Shown in pieces: positions 24,201 to 35,575 of a DNA stretch of 64,000 nt. The first letter of the stretch is position 1. Each line of letters starts with the position of its first letter. The position numbers and the translations under genes are program-made. The notes beneath the pieces are model-generated. The model was not told the DNA's origin. It searched no databases and worked only from the letters and a program-made list of their open reading frames with translations. Source of the DNA: Epiperipatus broadwayi (Eukaryota > Onychophora > Udeonychophora > Euonychophora > Peripatidae); contig JAQFVV010012512.1 in assembly GCA_028023455.1 (NCBI GenBank), positions 2,513,935 to 2,577,934 on the forward strand, in the 5' to 3' direction.

Positions 24201-24480
24201 TACAGACATAAGACTGGTGATTTTTATGAATTATGCTTTGTGATGTGTCAGATGTAAAGTAACGATTGAAGGGATGAGAGACCACATGGAACTAAATTCA
24301 AGAATATCATGCAGAAAATCATGAAGAGTGACTGACTAATTGCTCCAAGCTATCTCACAAGTGCAAAATGGGAGAAGGTTGGATCTACTTTGCTTCAAAT
24401 AGATATGTAATTGATGTCATTTTTATATTTATAGCATTCAATATAAGAATAGAATAAAATTTCTTTTTTTAAAAAAAAAG
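21280..24480 (+). pseudogene. LINE ORF2 (AP endonuclease + RT + zinc finger), L1/Tx1-like, degraded
   Basis: Longest LINE body in the window. AP endonuclease: LNFYGVNIRGLNSIDR (about 21,291), VCMAETKLHLNS (21,380), SFPIILMDDFNV (21,690; the D-FN motif, usually GDFN), SLIELVYYSLS (21,835) and FSDHFTL (21,910). RT: WSKGYFQWALRES (22,330), VHPGIHGIPKFVLHLE (22,580), LVAIQLDIWKALVSV (22,947; motif A), SIPQGSPFSTLYFKAYINPL (23,132; motif B), SYMDNIFIC (23,261; motif C, second Asp replaced by Asn). Connection: INSLCTNLFWDRKV (23,650) and MPRRLNSL. C-terminal finger: CQMYEREEESIDHIFIRCP (24,049). The element ends near 24,480 in an A-run. The endonuclease nicks DNA and RT copies the RNA from the nick. 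Multiple stops, frameshifts and the YMDN change mean it is inactive. Clade call by pattern only. Confidence 0.8.
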
Positions 24481-25137
24481 TTTTATTCCAGATAAAGATA
24501 TAGAAAACATTTATGCCTATAAATTATAATTTCTCCCTTGTTCCAAATAAACAAATTTAGGGGTTAAATACTGAATAAAATGACCCTTTAGATTTTTAAA
24601 TAATGTACGGAATATTTTATTGTAGGTTTTAAATAAATAAAATTCACAAATAATATACTAATAAATAAACATTAAAAGCTTAAAGATAAACTAGTCAATA
24701 AATAATCAAAATTACCCCAAATTCACAACTCAACCAGATTAGCCAAAAAATAAACACTAAAACACTATCAATGGTTTCACCGCTACTAGAAGACTTCTCA
24801 GGTGTAAAAAATATTGTTTTATTTTTGTTCATTAATCAAATTACATAAGAAAATAAAAAAAATATTTATTAATAATCTGTTAGAATGTGTTTGTTTTAGT
24901 GATTATATAATTTAAAAAATTAACATTTCATTGATTTTTTTCATTTTTCCAAATTTGTATATATAATTTTTATGTCTCTCTTCATTTAGTTAAATCTATA
25001 TGGTTATAAAATACTTATAAATAAACTCTATTTAACTATTTGTTAATGTGCTATTTTGCTATGATACAAGCTAATCTGACTTACCTGTAGATGCTTCAAT
25101 AAAAAGAATTTCCAGGCAGAAAAAAATGCTAAACATG

Positions 25138-25138
<1 letters not shown>
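24481..25138. other. AT-rich stretch without recognisable gene
   Basis: Short AT-rich sequence between the LINE 3' end and the (AT)n tract; nothing recognised. Confidence 0.5.

Positions 25139-25227
<89 letters not shown>
25139..25227. repeat. (AT)n microsatellite, about 44 units
   Basis: Uninterrupted AT dinucleotide run. Confidence 0.97.
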
Positions 25228-25229
<2 letters not shown>

Positions 25230-25328
25230 GCAATTGTGAAAAATTATGGTAATATATGCTAATGTTCACTTTTTTTTTACAAAATCTCTTAAACTACTCA
25301 ATAATAACATTGTTAAAATTTATTATTG

Positions 25329-25757
25329 AATAACACTGATACATCTAAACACATATATGCTGAAAAGATAAATAATCACCAATATACGTTCTTCATGCTA
25401 AACCAGCAATCATCAGTTGGTCTAGACTATCATCTTTACACACATATATAGTATAAGTGCTCAGATATATATTAAGATAGACTATCCTCATATTTTAATG
25501 GACACGCTTCAATCCACTTCACACTCCAACTCTTCAACCATCCATCCAATTGAAAATCTGATGATGAAGTGGATTGAAGCCTGTCCATTAAAATATGAGG
25601 ATAGTCTATCTTAATATATATCTGAGCACTTATACTATATATGTGTGTAAAGATGATAGTCTGGACCAACTGATGATTGCTGGTTTAGCATGAAATACGG
25701 ATATTGGTGATTATTTATCTTTTCAGCATATATGGGTTTAGGTGTATCAGTGTTATT
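25329..25757. repeat. Long near-perfect palindrome (about 193-bp arms, 43-bp spacer)
   Basis: Left arm 25,329-25,521 (AATAACACTGATACATCTAA ... CTTCAATCCACTTCA) is nearly the exact reverse complement of 25,565-25,757 (TGAAGTGGATTGAAG ... ATCAGTGTTATT). The arm is homologous to the single-copy repeat at 3.34-3.9 kb. The family extends outward on the right to about 25,860. Partial relatives lie at 47,975-48,110 and 59,490-59,880. Confidence 0.9.
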
Positions 25758-25859
25758 AGATAGAGTGGAGAGAGATGGGTGGTATGAAAGTCTGTGCTCA
25801 TATACCCTATATTACATATATATAGCCACAGGTATATAACAAGCCTGTGTTTCAGTTAT

Positions 25860-26540
25860 TAAAATTTATTATTGTAATTTTGAACAATTATCTATATTTC
25901 TACAGAATATATTCTTATGTATTATCTATAGGACATTGACATTATATTTTTTTACATTTATAATAAATATACTAACTATATAAAGAAAATATAAATAAAA
26001 ACAAACTTTTCTATAAAGACTTTAATATTTTAATGAGAAATGTGTTTTTTATTAAAAATTACTAAAAATAACCTCCAAAACTCAGCATTAAAAATCATTT
26101 GCATATCTGATAACTCAATAAATTCTTATAGGTAAAAATTTATTTTAAATGGTTTTATTGAAGTTGAAAACTTAGTTTGTTTGTATGTTAGTTTGTTAAG
26201 TTTCAATCTTTTTCAAGTTATAATGAAATTTTTAAAATTGAAGTTTAATTTATTTAAATTCAGTAGAAATGCTTAAATCTGGTGTATAACTAAATTATAC
26301 CAGCCTAATTTATATAAGACCTGCACCTTTTCAGTAAGTCACCTAGTTTTTTGGATATAGAACCAAAGATTAGATAATATTAAAAATATTTAGCAACTTC
26401 ACAGATCTCAATTAAAAATTCTTAAAACTGTCATTTGTTTTAAAAAATGTTTATGAAAAAGCAGTATAACAATTTTTTTCTTTCAATTTAATCACAGGTT
26501 TAAATTAATATTTAACAGATTTAAGTTCAATATATTGTTA
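25860..26540. other. AT-rich stretch without recognisable gene
   Basis: No element ends, domains or repeats recognised. Confidence 0.5.
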
Positions 26541-26544
26541 AAAT

Positions 26545-27505
26545 TTGGTTCTTTTGTTTAAAATGTCTATAAAAATTATGTCTAAAATTAACTACTACAT
26601 TCCCATCATTAAACTAACCAAAGCCTTCATCAACAACATTAACACATTAGCAGCCAGACTATTCTGGAAAGATAAGAAAGCCTCCCTCAGCATAAAAATA
26701 ATGCAATGGCCAAGAAAACTAAATGGAATGTCTTTGCATTTCATAAAAGCCTATGAAATCCAAAAGACTCATAGCCTTCTAAGGCAACTTATAAGTAAAT
26801 CTACATACGATGTCATTCTAAACCCGATTCCACCCATAGATTGTCCACCATCTCTTAAAATTTTTAGACACAATTATTAATAACCTTAAAAACATCTAAA
26901 ATTATCTGAGCAAGCATTCATAAACAAATTAAAAATCTGGGATGCCTACTCCCTCATTTTCCCGAGCTTACCACCAATAGAAGGATCACTACCAATCACA
27001 AATCAAAAGATAGCAAGTCTCTTCAAATTCTGGGACATGAAACTGAAATACTTTGATCTTGCTATCAAAATAAACATGGATTCCATGCCTACAAATTGGT
27101 TCCTGAATTACAGAAGAGGGATCACAAAACTAAATCCCATATGTCAACTATGCAGAAAAGATGAGGAAACCATCACCCATTTAATTAGAACAGGCACAGG
27201 CCTAAACACATCACAAAAATCATTTACGAAAGGACAAAAACTGATTACTACACAATTACATCCCTAAAGAGTAGTATCCAAACCAAAAATTTTGCCATTG
27301 TAAGACTGTCACTTTTCCTCACAATGGCCTTATGGGTGATGAGATGCCACAAAATCTTCCACTTCCCTCAACAAAATGAGACAAAATTCTTTCTAAACCC
27401 AATCAAGAAACTAAAGAAAAGAGACGAAATCATGGCCTCACCAAACCGACACAAAGACACCTGGATATTATTCGAAGTATAAATAATCCCATAAAAAAAA
27501 AAAAA
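26545..27505 (+). pseudogene. 3' fragment of a LINE related to the 18.6-24.5 kb copy
   Basis: 26,545-26,880 reads KINYYIPIIKLTKAFINNIN, then LAARLFWKDKKASLSIKIMQ and WPRKLNGMSLHFIKAYEIQK, the RT connection region; the copy at 23.6 kb has KINYFLSGIHFSKK, LFWDRKV and MPRRLNSL at the same places. 27,037-27,267 reads MDSMPTNWFLNYRRGITKLN then PICQLCRKDEETITHLI, the C-terminal Cys/His finger (C-x2-C ... H; the last Cys lost), matching CQMYEREEESIDHIF. The fragment ends in an A-run at about 27,492-27,505, as expected of a 5'-truncated LINE insertion. Catalytic RT motifs are missing, so the fragment is non-autonomous and dead. Confidence 0.75.
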
Positions 27506-29316
27506 CAGAAGGACTTATTAATAGTCCAACAAACTAACACACACTTATTAAGTCTGTTTAAATAAAATTATACAATAGTTTCAATATCAGCACTTTACAC
27601 ATAAATAATGAATATCATGTATTACAACAACTTTCATCTACTTGTATAACATTAACCTGAATAAATATTTTGGAAAGAAAACTGATAGGAGATTTCAATT
27701 TTTTTAAATAGATAAATTAGTTACTTAAAAAGAATGAGCGGATTTTTTAAATAACTTTTCACTATTGATAGTATTTGATAGATTTAAGTAATGGGAAAAG
27801 ATTATTACTAATTGCTTATACATATGTGTACACATACTAAATATGATACATACATAAACAGTATACTTAGTAGCTTATGTCAGAAATATCAAGTGATTTA
27901 TATGCACTATATATGAAATTGATTTAAAGTAATCATACATTAAATGAAGTTTATTTCCAATATAGTTTTGATAAGTATTTTTTTAAAAAAATTCCAATCA
28001 AAATAAAAATAATAAACACTTCTCACTTAAAAAAATATTTCATAATTTTAATCACTTATATACACATATTATTATGTAAACATACTAAACAGCATATATA
28101 CATAAGTGTATGCATTTAAACTTATAGTAAATATATATATATATGATTATTTTGAATAGAAGTGGCCTAATGTTAAAAAAATAAACTTCTGTTAAATTTT
28201 TTACTTGTCATTAATGCTGATTAAAATACTTTATTTACATATCCAATAACAAAAATCAAATTATTTATTGTTCAGAATTTCAAAAAATGTTTGAGCATAA
28301 ATATGACAAAACTAAACTGCATTCTTTGGAGATAGAATTATAATAATCCATCATTTTGCCACTATGACCACTATTTAATCACAGCACTAAATCATGTTGG
28401 CCCATATCCAATTATGATTTAAAAATAATAATCAATATCACAAGAAATTATTAAACTAAAGATTTATATTAATTTCTAATGACTGTAAATTGGGTTATTA
28501 ATTTTAAGGATTTATAATTTTTTCTATAATTCTAATCATTTACCAATGGATACTGAAATATGAAAAATAAAATGGTTACAAATTCATTGTTTTGATCCTT
28601 CATAAAATTAAAAAGTATAATGTATTTTTACCAGTATATCCTCCAAATAATATCTTTTTAAAGGTACCAACAATGTAAGTGATAGCCTTAATGATGGTTT
28701 AACCTGCTGACTAAAGTTTGAAAATAGAATTTTTATTTTTAACTTAAAATGGATTTTTTAAAACTCTATGATTACTTTTGTTATCTGGACATGTGCTTTT
28801 AATCAAGTTTAAAGTAAAAAAAAACATATAATTGAGAATATAGTTTTTTTTTCATTAAATATATGTTAATAAGAAATGTTATTTATTGTCTTGTGTGTGT
28901 GTGTGTGATTTTTTTTATTTTCAATGTTGATATTTAATTTTGATGATTAATTTCATTAGTTGCATGGAATTGATTTTAAATATAAAACTTGATGTTAAAT
29001 AAGAAACAAATAAATATGTTAAATGAATAAATAAATAAAAATTAAAAAGTACATGATGTTGGACTAAAATAGCATTTTAAAAAGTTAAGGCATATTGATT
29101 TTAAAAAATCATTAGTTAAAACAAATACATTTTTATTACCTCACCCTTCATTGCCAAAACTGTTTTTATTGGACAAAAATATTGACTATTTGATAATAGA
29201 TGTTATGCCTATATGTAAACTTAAATATATTGTAGATATTAATTAACAAGCATCTACATACTATGAGGAATTCTAAAGATATATTGTATACTTTATAGCA
29301 AAATATTTAATATATT
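27506..29316. other. AT-rich stretch without recognisable gene
   Basis: A short (TG)n tract at about 28,893-28,909. No domain or repeat boundary seen. Confidence 0.5.
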
Positions 29317-29318
29317 TA

Positions 29319-30652
29319 CATCTGGATCTCATTTTATGTGGATTTTTTATGCAATTTTGAAGTTATGTGATTCATATTTTTTCTTAATAACATTGTGTGT
29401 GGTTTTCTTTTATGTGATAAAAAGAAGTTGAGCTCTGATAATGCTATTACTTTAAATATTATAAATTTCATGCACTCATAAGTCATATTTAAAGTAATAG
29501 TCATTATCAGAGTTTGAGTTCCATCTAATAATTTCAATATTTTTCAGCATTTTATAATAGTACTGTAATAAATTTTATGCAATAATGAAGTTCATAATTC
29601 ACTTAAAATCAGGATATCCCCATTTTATATACAAACATTAAATTTTACAAGATTATAATGTAAATCTGTTCAAACGTTATAGATGCCTATGCTGTGCATG
29701 TTGTTTTTGCATTTTAGGTCACATTCTATTTTTGCTTTTCAAAAAAGAGTATGTAATCAATTAATCATTTAGTATCCACAAGTTTATTTTTAAAAGGGGA
29801 GTAACAGCAGTGACATAATTAAATTTGACAATTAAAAATTACAATTTGATTTTTAATTGTAATTAGCAATTTAAAAATTACATAATGTGATGTAAAACAA
29901 TGAAATTTGATTTTTAAATGGAATTGAAAATTAAAAAATTAAAGACAAAAATAAGAATTTAATTTTTAATTGTTAGTTTTAATTAAATTTTTCCCAACAG
30001 TGGTGAGTAGGGATCTTTTTATTATCATAAGTATAAGTTTTTATTTTTATTTTAAACTTATAATTTACCCTAATGGAGAAAAAAAAACACCCAAGAAAAG
30101 GAATTTTTTTGGAAACAAAAATTTCAATTTTAGATCGCTTAGTGAAATGGGAAGAATCATCAGTGATTGGAAAATATTTTAGTTTGAGTGAGTGATTATA
30201 AGAGCAAGTAAAAAAATGAAGCTGGCACTAGTTGTATTTCCTCTTGTGACAAATCTGATGTCTTACCAGTTCACAAACAAACTTGTATATCATCAAATAG
30301 CGATAATAATTAAAATACTATACATGTATGAAAAAATGTAAAATATTGTAAATTATGCATAAAAATATATTGTTTTGAATAAAATTAAATACTGTAGTTA
30401 ATAAAAAAGTAAAAAAAGTTTGTCTTGTATCAATTTTTTCAAATTTGAAATTTTTTATTAATCATATTTTATTTTCTTATTTTTTATGCAAATTTTAAAG
30501 TAATTTTATGTTGTTGCTTTGCTTTTATGTGATTTTTTAAAATTAAAGTATGTACCCTCCATTTTTCAATGTTAGTTAAGTCTATTTTTATGTGATTTTT
30601 TTGTGTGCATTTTCTGAGGAACCTATCTACTGCACAAAATGAGACCCAAGTG
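29319..30652. mobile_element. pogo/Tigger-like TIR element, copy B (1,334 bp)
   Basis: Starts CATCTGGATCTCATTTTATG and ends CACAAAATGAGACCCAAGTG, each bordered by TA (29,317-29,318; 30,653-30,654). Copy C at 42,787-44,125 has nearly the same length and content in the opposite orientation. An internal palindrome at about 29,428-29,527 (GAGCTCTGATAATGCTATTA and its complement) is shared with copy C. The only coding remnant is a 40-codon DNA-binding block (separate entry). TA target duplication and a CENP-B-type N-terminus point to the pogo/Tigger branch of Tc1/mariner. Confidence 0.85.
30073..30195 (+). pseudogene. CENP-B/pogo-type helix-turn-helix N-terminus, truncated transposase
   Basis: ATG at 30,073 opens 40 codons: MEKKKHPRKGIFLETKISIL then DRLVKWEESSVIGKYFSLSE, then TGA. 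This fits the start of pogo/Tigger transposases (basic N-terminus, L..K..IL.RL..GE....I...F..SESTIR.IKK), which bind the TIRs. The next bases in another frame would read ..IIRAIKKNE, so a small frame slip or substitution ended the frame. No DDE catalytic domain follows within the element: the remainder before the right TIR is AT-rich non-coding. Copy C keeps the same block, so it was present in the founder of the non-autonomous family. Confidence 0.7.
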
Positions 30653-30654
30653 TA

Positions 30655-33190
30655 TTGTATTAATCAATGCTTACACTTTTGTCCTACCAATGCACATAAG
30701 GTGTAAGGTGATATCAATACCATGCATAAGAATAAGACATCGACATAAACCTAATATAAAATTGCAAAAGGAAAATTTTTAATTAATTTAATTCAAGTTT
30801 AAATGAGAGAAATCAAACCAGTGAAAGTCAGCAATAATACTTGATTTTTTCCTATGAAAAATATATTACCATACTGATTGGCACAGTTAGTTGATATGCG
30901 TATATCTTTGAAAGTCTGAATTCCAGTCTCATCTTTCAAGAAAAACAAATTCACTCCCATACTACTGCAACCCCCTCCCCCAAAAAAAGAAATCAGCATG
31001 CCAACACATTTTTTATCAATCATGATAAAGTAATCCCCTATGGGTTATGCTCAGCCAACTCTTACTTCCAGAAAAAAATGAATTATAACACCATCTAAAT
31101 CCATGCATAATTTTGTGTGGAGATAGAAATGAGACAAAACCACTTTTAATATAATAAACATTTATTTCTCTAAATGCACCCATCTCCAATTGACATACTA
31201 AATCCCACTTTGACAAAATACATAAAACAATAAAGAGAAAAATTAATAAGTAAAAAAACTATTTCATTAAACATGTAACACCCCTCTCTTTTTGCTCCAT
31301 ATGGCCAATCCTAATTGACATGGTCTGAGATTTACTGAAACACAGGTTGAACATTTTGGCAAATTATAAAATAATACAAAAAAACTATCATAAAAATTAA
31401 ATAAATCAATTAACTCTTTGATGCATTATATATAAAAAATTAACATCCTTTTCACTTTTTTGTTTACAGTTTCAATGGGCATTGTCTGTACATACCAAGA
31501 ATGTACACAGATAGAATAAAAAAAATAAGTTAAAGAAATGTGAAATTTTAGAATAGAACAAATATATATGTGGTTAAACATAAAACATACACATGTACAT
31601 AAACAACAACTTTATATAAATTACTTTGGGGGGGGGGGGGCTGTTTGAGAAGGGGAAAACAGAATAAGAACAAAAATTTATAACAACAAATGTATTAATG
31701 ATGAAAGATAATACGACCTGTTTTTCCTTTTGTTTTCTCACACATCTTTGGAGTGCATGACTTCAGAAGGTTAAGTATTTCTTTTTTTTACAGAAAGATG
31801 TAGGTGTTGAGATATTCAGCATCAACAGTTTATGTCTACAACTGCATGGTGATGGCAGAGAAGAAATCAGGCTTGTATACTATCATTAAGGTATTTCCAT
31901 CATTTGAATTTTAATAACAAATGTAGGCATTTCCCTCTTACTCAGCTTTCTAACAAAATATTTTATAAGAACTGCAGCAGTAAATGGACCAATAATGCTA
32001 TTCTGAAGCTACTTTGATCCATTGCCAGATTAAGCTATCTGCCTCTGCTATAAAGTCCTTCACTGCTTAATTACTAAAATATTTATCTTAATCCTGCAGA
32101 CTGGTTCTCTAACATGGCCTTACTAAAATACCCTTGATAATCTACTATGAACAGAGATCATCAACAAGAAAGCTTTAGCATACTCATAGTAAAAACTTAA
32201 TAGCAGGGTACTTCACCAAGGGAAAAATTGGTTGATCATCACAAGGCTTTACACAATGTCTTTTTCTTTTTAAAAATGACATGCAGCACACCCAACCCAA
32301 AATTGGCCAGCAAAAAAAGAAAAGAAAAACTGCTCCTTCTACTTCTGCAATAGCATAAAAACACCCCCACACACATACACCAAACTTCCAATTTCTTTTA
32401 TAATTGATTATAACCAAATGAATATAGGTTGCCCTCTTTATCTATTATTTCTATCTTTTATCTCCCATCCCATACTTTTTAATTCATCAAGGAGTTCTGT
32501 TTAGACATAGTTTTTGATTTCAATACAATGTAAATTAAATTTTCTTCTTTCCTTTTCTATTTCCTGCAAAACATTAATGTAAACAAAAACAAATTTGAAA
32601 TAGAACAGGGAAATTCTATATTTCCTAGAATTTTGAGCATTCTCAGATTTATCTTAATGATTAGTAATTAATGTTACATTCTTTAAGTTTTCTCTTTTGA
32701 TATTTGCTTTAGGGTCATAAAAAAACAAAATGTATATGATGGCAATTTATATACGTTCATAAAATTTAAAACTGACCATCTAATAATAACCCACATTCCT
32801 TTTATATCATTAACAGAAAAACAAAGTATAAAAATCAAGGCTGTGCAGAACCATTAAAATTACTCTAATTATTATGCTTTTTCATTCTTGACATAAATAA
32901 CTTAAAAACAGATATTAAAACAGTTCACAATTATATATAAGAAAAAACTCATAAATCATACTTCCAATAATTCTTCATTTTTTATTAAGATATTTATTTA
33001 ACCATGTGTATAGGCAAAAACATTTGTACAGACCCCTGTCACACATTCTTCACTTATATAAGATTGTAACTTTGGTTTGTAATCCAGTTTATATTCAAAC
33101 TATAAATATCTACATTTAAGTAGAGGTAGCTTTAACTGGTACCACATTGTAAATGGCCACTCTAACATTGCCTCTCACAATACTCCTCAT
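30655..33190. other. No assignable gene; possibly the 3' part of the gag-protease element
   Basis: Contains a G-run at 31,629-31,640. Minus-strand frames look coding-like in places (about 32,000: SLIWQWIKVASE and AAVLIKYFVRKLSKREMPTF), but I find no RT, RNase H or integrase motif. If the retroelement at 33.2-35.6 kb once had pol downstream, it would lie here; I cannot confirm it. Confidence 0.3.
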
Positions 33191-33192
33191 CT

Positions 33193-33880
33193 TTAATGAG
33201 ACATTGAAATGAGAACAACAGTTTTATATCTCATCTCTGGACTAACTCTCTTCTCAACAATATACAAGAAAAATGCATTATATAATTTCTTCATCCACAT
33301 GAATATCATGGATACCACACTGATCATTAGCATATCCTTACTGACATAACATTCAAACATCAATGAAGTAAGTTCACCAAGTCTTAAATTAAAGCCTTTC
33401 ACAGCCTTTACATCAGCCCATTTTGCCTCATTGGCCTTTTGATAAATAATGTCAATGGTCAATTTTTTTACACCACATATCTCAACTGGACTATACAAAT
33501 GGGATGACAAAAATTTGAATTCATCATTGTTACACATAACAATACCCTTGGTACCATCTAAAACACAGTCATTTTTATGTAAGAAGTTTGACTCTAATAC
33601 AACAACATGTATCAAGCTATTCATTACCAAAACACATGAAATAATACTTTACTACCTATATTTAGTTATACTCATATTTGTTTAGGCACAAGTTTCTTTT
33701 TTCAGTCATTCTCTGTGGTTAGTTTGATGAGTTTTACAGGTAACATTTTTATATGAGGATTACAAATCAACACTTGTTGGTACAACTCCTCAGATATTAC
33801 AGAGATTTGACTCCCTGTGTCCTGAGTCCACAAAACTTCAATATTGATTCCTTCCAAAAATATTTTTACTTTTGGATAAC
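33193..33880 (-). pseudogene. Retropepsin-like aspartic protease of an LTR-type retroelement, degraded
   Basis: From 33,878 down the minus strand reads YPKVKIFLEGINIEVL, then WTQDTGSQISVISEELYQQV, the catalytic DTGS motif of retroviral-type aspartic proteases with the flanking hydrophobic strand and the typical SVISEELY helix. A frame-shifted continuation (IHVVVLESNFLHKNDCVLD, near 33,600) matches the second hydrophobic block that usually reads VILG.DFL....C.ID. The protease cleaves the gag-pol polyprotein as a dimer. Two bases or codons before DTGS (WTQ in place of the usual LV or AL) suggest a small insertion. Frames are broken near 33,690. It lies just downstream of gag remains in the same orientation. 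Ty3/Gypsy-like is my best guess; no RT was found to confirm. Confidence 0.7.
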
Positions 33881-33899
33881 TCTGTTAAGTGTAACCTGG

Positions 33900-35575
33900 C
33901 ATTCTATCCTCACATGAGCATACTAAATCCATAATTTCACTTTCTTCATTTATATGATGGTTCATCTTGACATTCAGGGAGCCTGTAGAAGAAGAACAGT
34001 TAACTAAAGACCCTTCTTATTTCCCTTCTTTTTGAAGTCATTAACCCTACTATATCTCAGAATTGGTGAAGGTGGCCTGGGTTCCTATCCCTCACATTAA
34101 TTTAACTGATCATCACTCTTATTTCTTTTGAGGATAATATATGGTACTGGACATTGGCTCATATGTCTGACCCTTTTCTTCTAATGAGGTTGTTCATAAT
34201 GCTCCTAATTTCTTCCCAATGTCATTGCACAGATTCTTATACTCTTTCTAGCTTTGTTGGGTGGCCAGCCTAGTTGATTCATTACAACAGCATTCAATAG
34301 TTCACCTACCAATTATGTAGCAATCATATTATCAGCCAATAACATCTGTTTGATTTAAAGGGCAAATTATGATTAATTATCCATATAATTTAACTTTCCA
34401 ACCTAGTACCAACATTGAAAATTCTTAGTTTGGCCACCTGCTTTTGAAAGAACTTGGAGTAGTTTTCACCCACATTAGCTTTGGACCTTTCCTGTATTAT
34501 TTGATATAGGACAGTCTCCTGATGCTCCTTATTCCAGAAGTTTTTAATAGGGTTATTTTATAAATTTTGAAATGTTATAGAATGGTGAAATAAAGATTTC
34601 CACCATGATGGTACATCCCCTTGCAGGTGATTGCCTGCAATGACCAATTTGCTGGGTTCAGACATTTTGTTAATCTGGAAAGATTTTTTAACCTATTTAT
34701 ATGTTCTGTTGGGGTTTCCCCAGTTTGTCCTTGAAATATCATAATCAGTAGGAAATGGTTTACACTAGAATGAGCTAAACTATTCTTCACTATATCTATC
34801 CTACCCTTACAAAGACTGTCATGACTATTGTTTTTTATTCTCTCTAAACTCTGATCATTACCTACATGAATTATTACTGTACCCATAGTATCCTGATAGC
34901 CTTGTAAATCTCATCCACACTTTTTTGATTCTTTCTTTCATATTCACCCACATGAATTTCTACTTTCTTCAGTCTTGCTATATGTTCTTCTTTAATTAAG
35001 CTAATAAATTGTGGCCTATTCAAATATTCTTCTTCTATATTACTAAATCATTTGTTAAAAATTCTTCTGTAAATTTTCTATTTTACTATCATTTTTGATA
35101 GACTTCTTGAGCTCTTTAACTATTACATCACAGCTATGTTTCTTTTCATCTGCATCTCTATCTTTTTGGTTCATATCTTGATGCAGGTCCTTATACTTTT
35201 CCTTGATTTGTTGCTGATTATCCTAATCCTTTTTAACATATTGATATTTTGATAGATATTTTGCCATTTACCCTTGTTTTTTTGCATGATATCTTTTATA
35301 TTTTGAAATTTTTGCTTCCATATGTAGTGATATATCCTTTTTATATCATTTTTATTTGTGACATCTCACTATGCCTAACTATGTTTTGTTATTTTATACC
35401 ATTTATAAATTGTGTTAGTTTTGTCATCATTTCCATCAATCCCTCATTGTTCCCTTTCAATTTTTTCTTTCTCTGCTGATATCTATCAGTTAGTATCTTA
35501 TTTTTCTGCATATCTAGAAGACTTCCCTTACTTTGAACTATAACCCTTTCCTATTATATTGTATTCTTGCTCCAT
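33900..35575 (-). pseudogene. gag-like gene of an LTR-type retroelement, degraded
   Basis: A candidate start is ATG at 35,575 (MEQEYNIIGKGYSSK). The N-terminal part is Lys/Glu/Gln-rich and likely coiled coil (about 35,250-35,060: QQQIKEKYKDLHQDMNQKDR, then VIVKELKKSIKND). The capsid-like part near 34,680-34,560 reads INKMSEPSKLVIAGNHLQGD then VPSWWKSLFHH, the L.G.....WW pattern of gag capsids, followed by KNFWNKEHQETVLYQIIQER and SKFFQKQVAKLRIF. A tail at about 34,370-34,200 reads LLNAVVMNQLGWPPNKARKS. Gag would build the particle. No Cys-rich knuckle was identified. Several stops and frameshifts show it is dead. The protease entry follows directly downstream. Confidence 0.6.

Noticed and set aside
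33193-33630. 145-codon minus-strand frame as a host gene
   Set aside because: Its upstream continuation contains the retropepsin DTGS motif, and it matches the end of a retroviral-type protease, so it is part of a retroelement.
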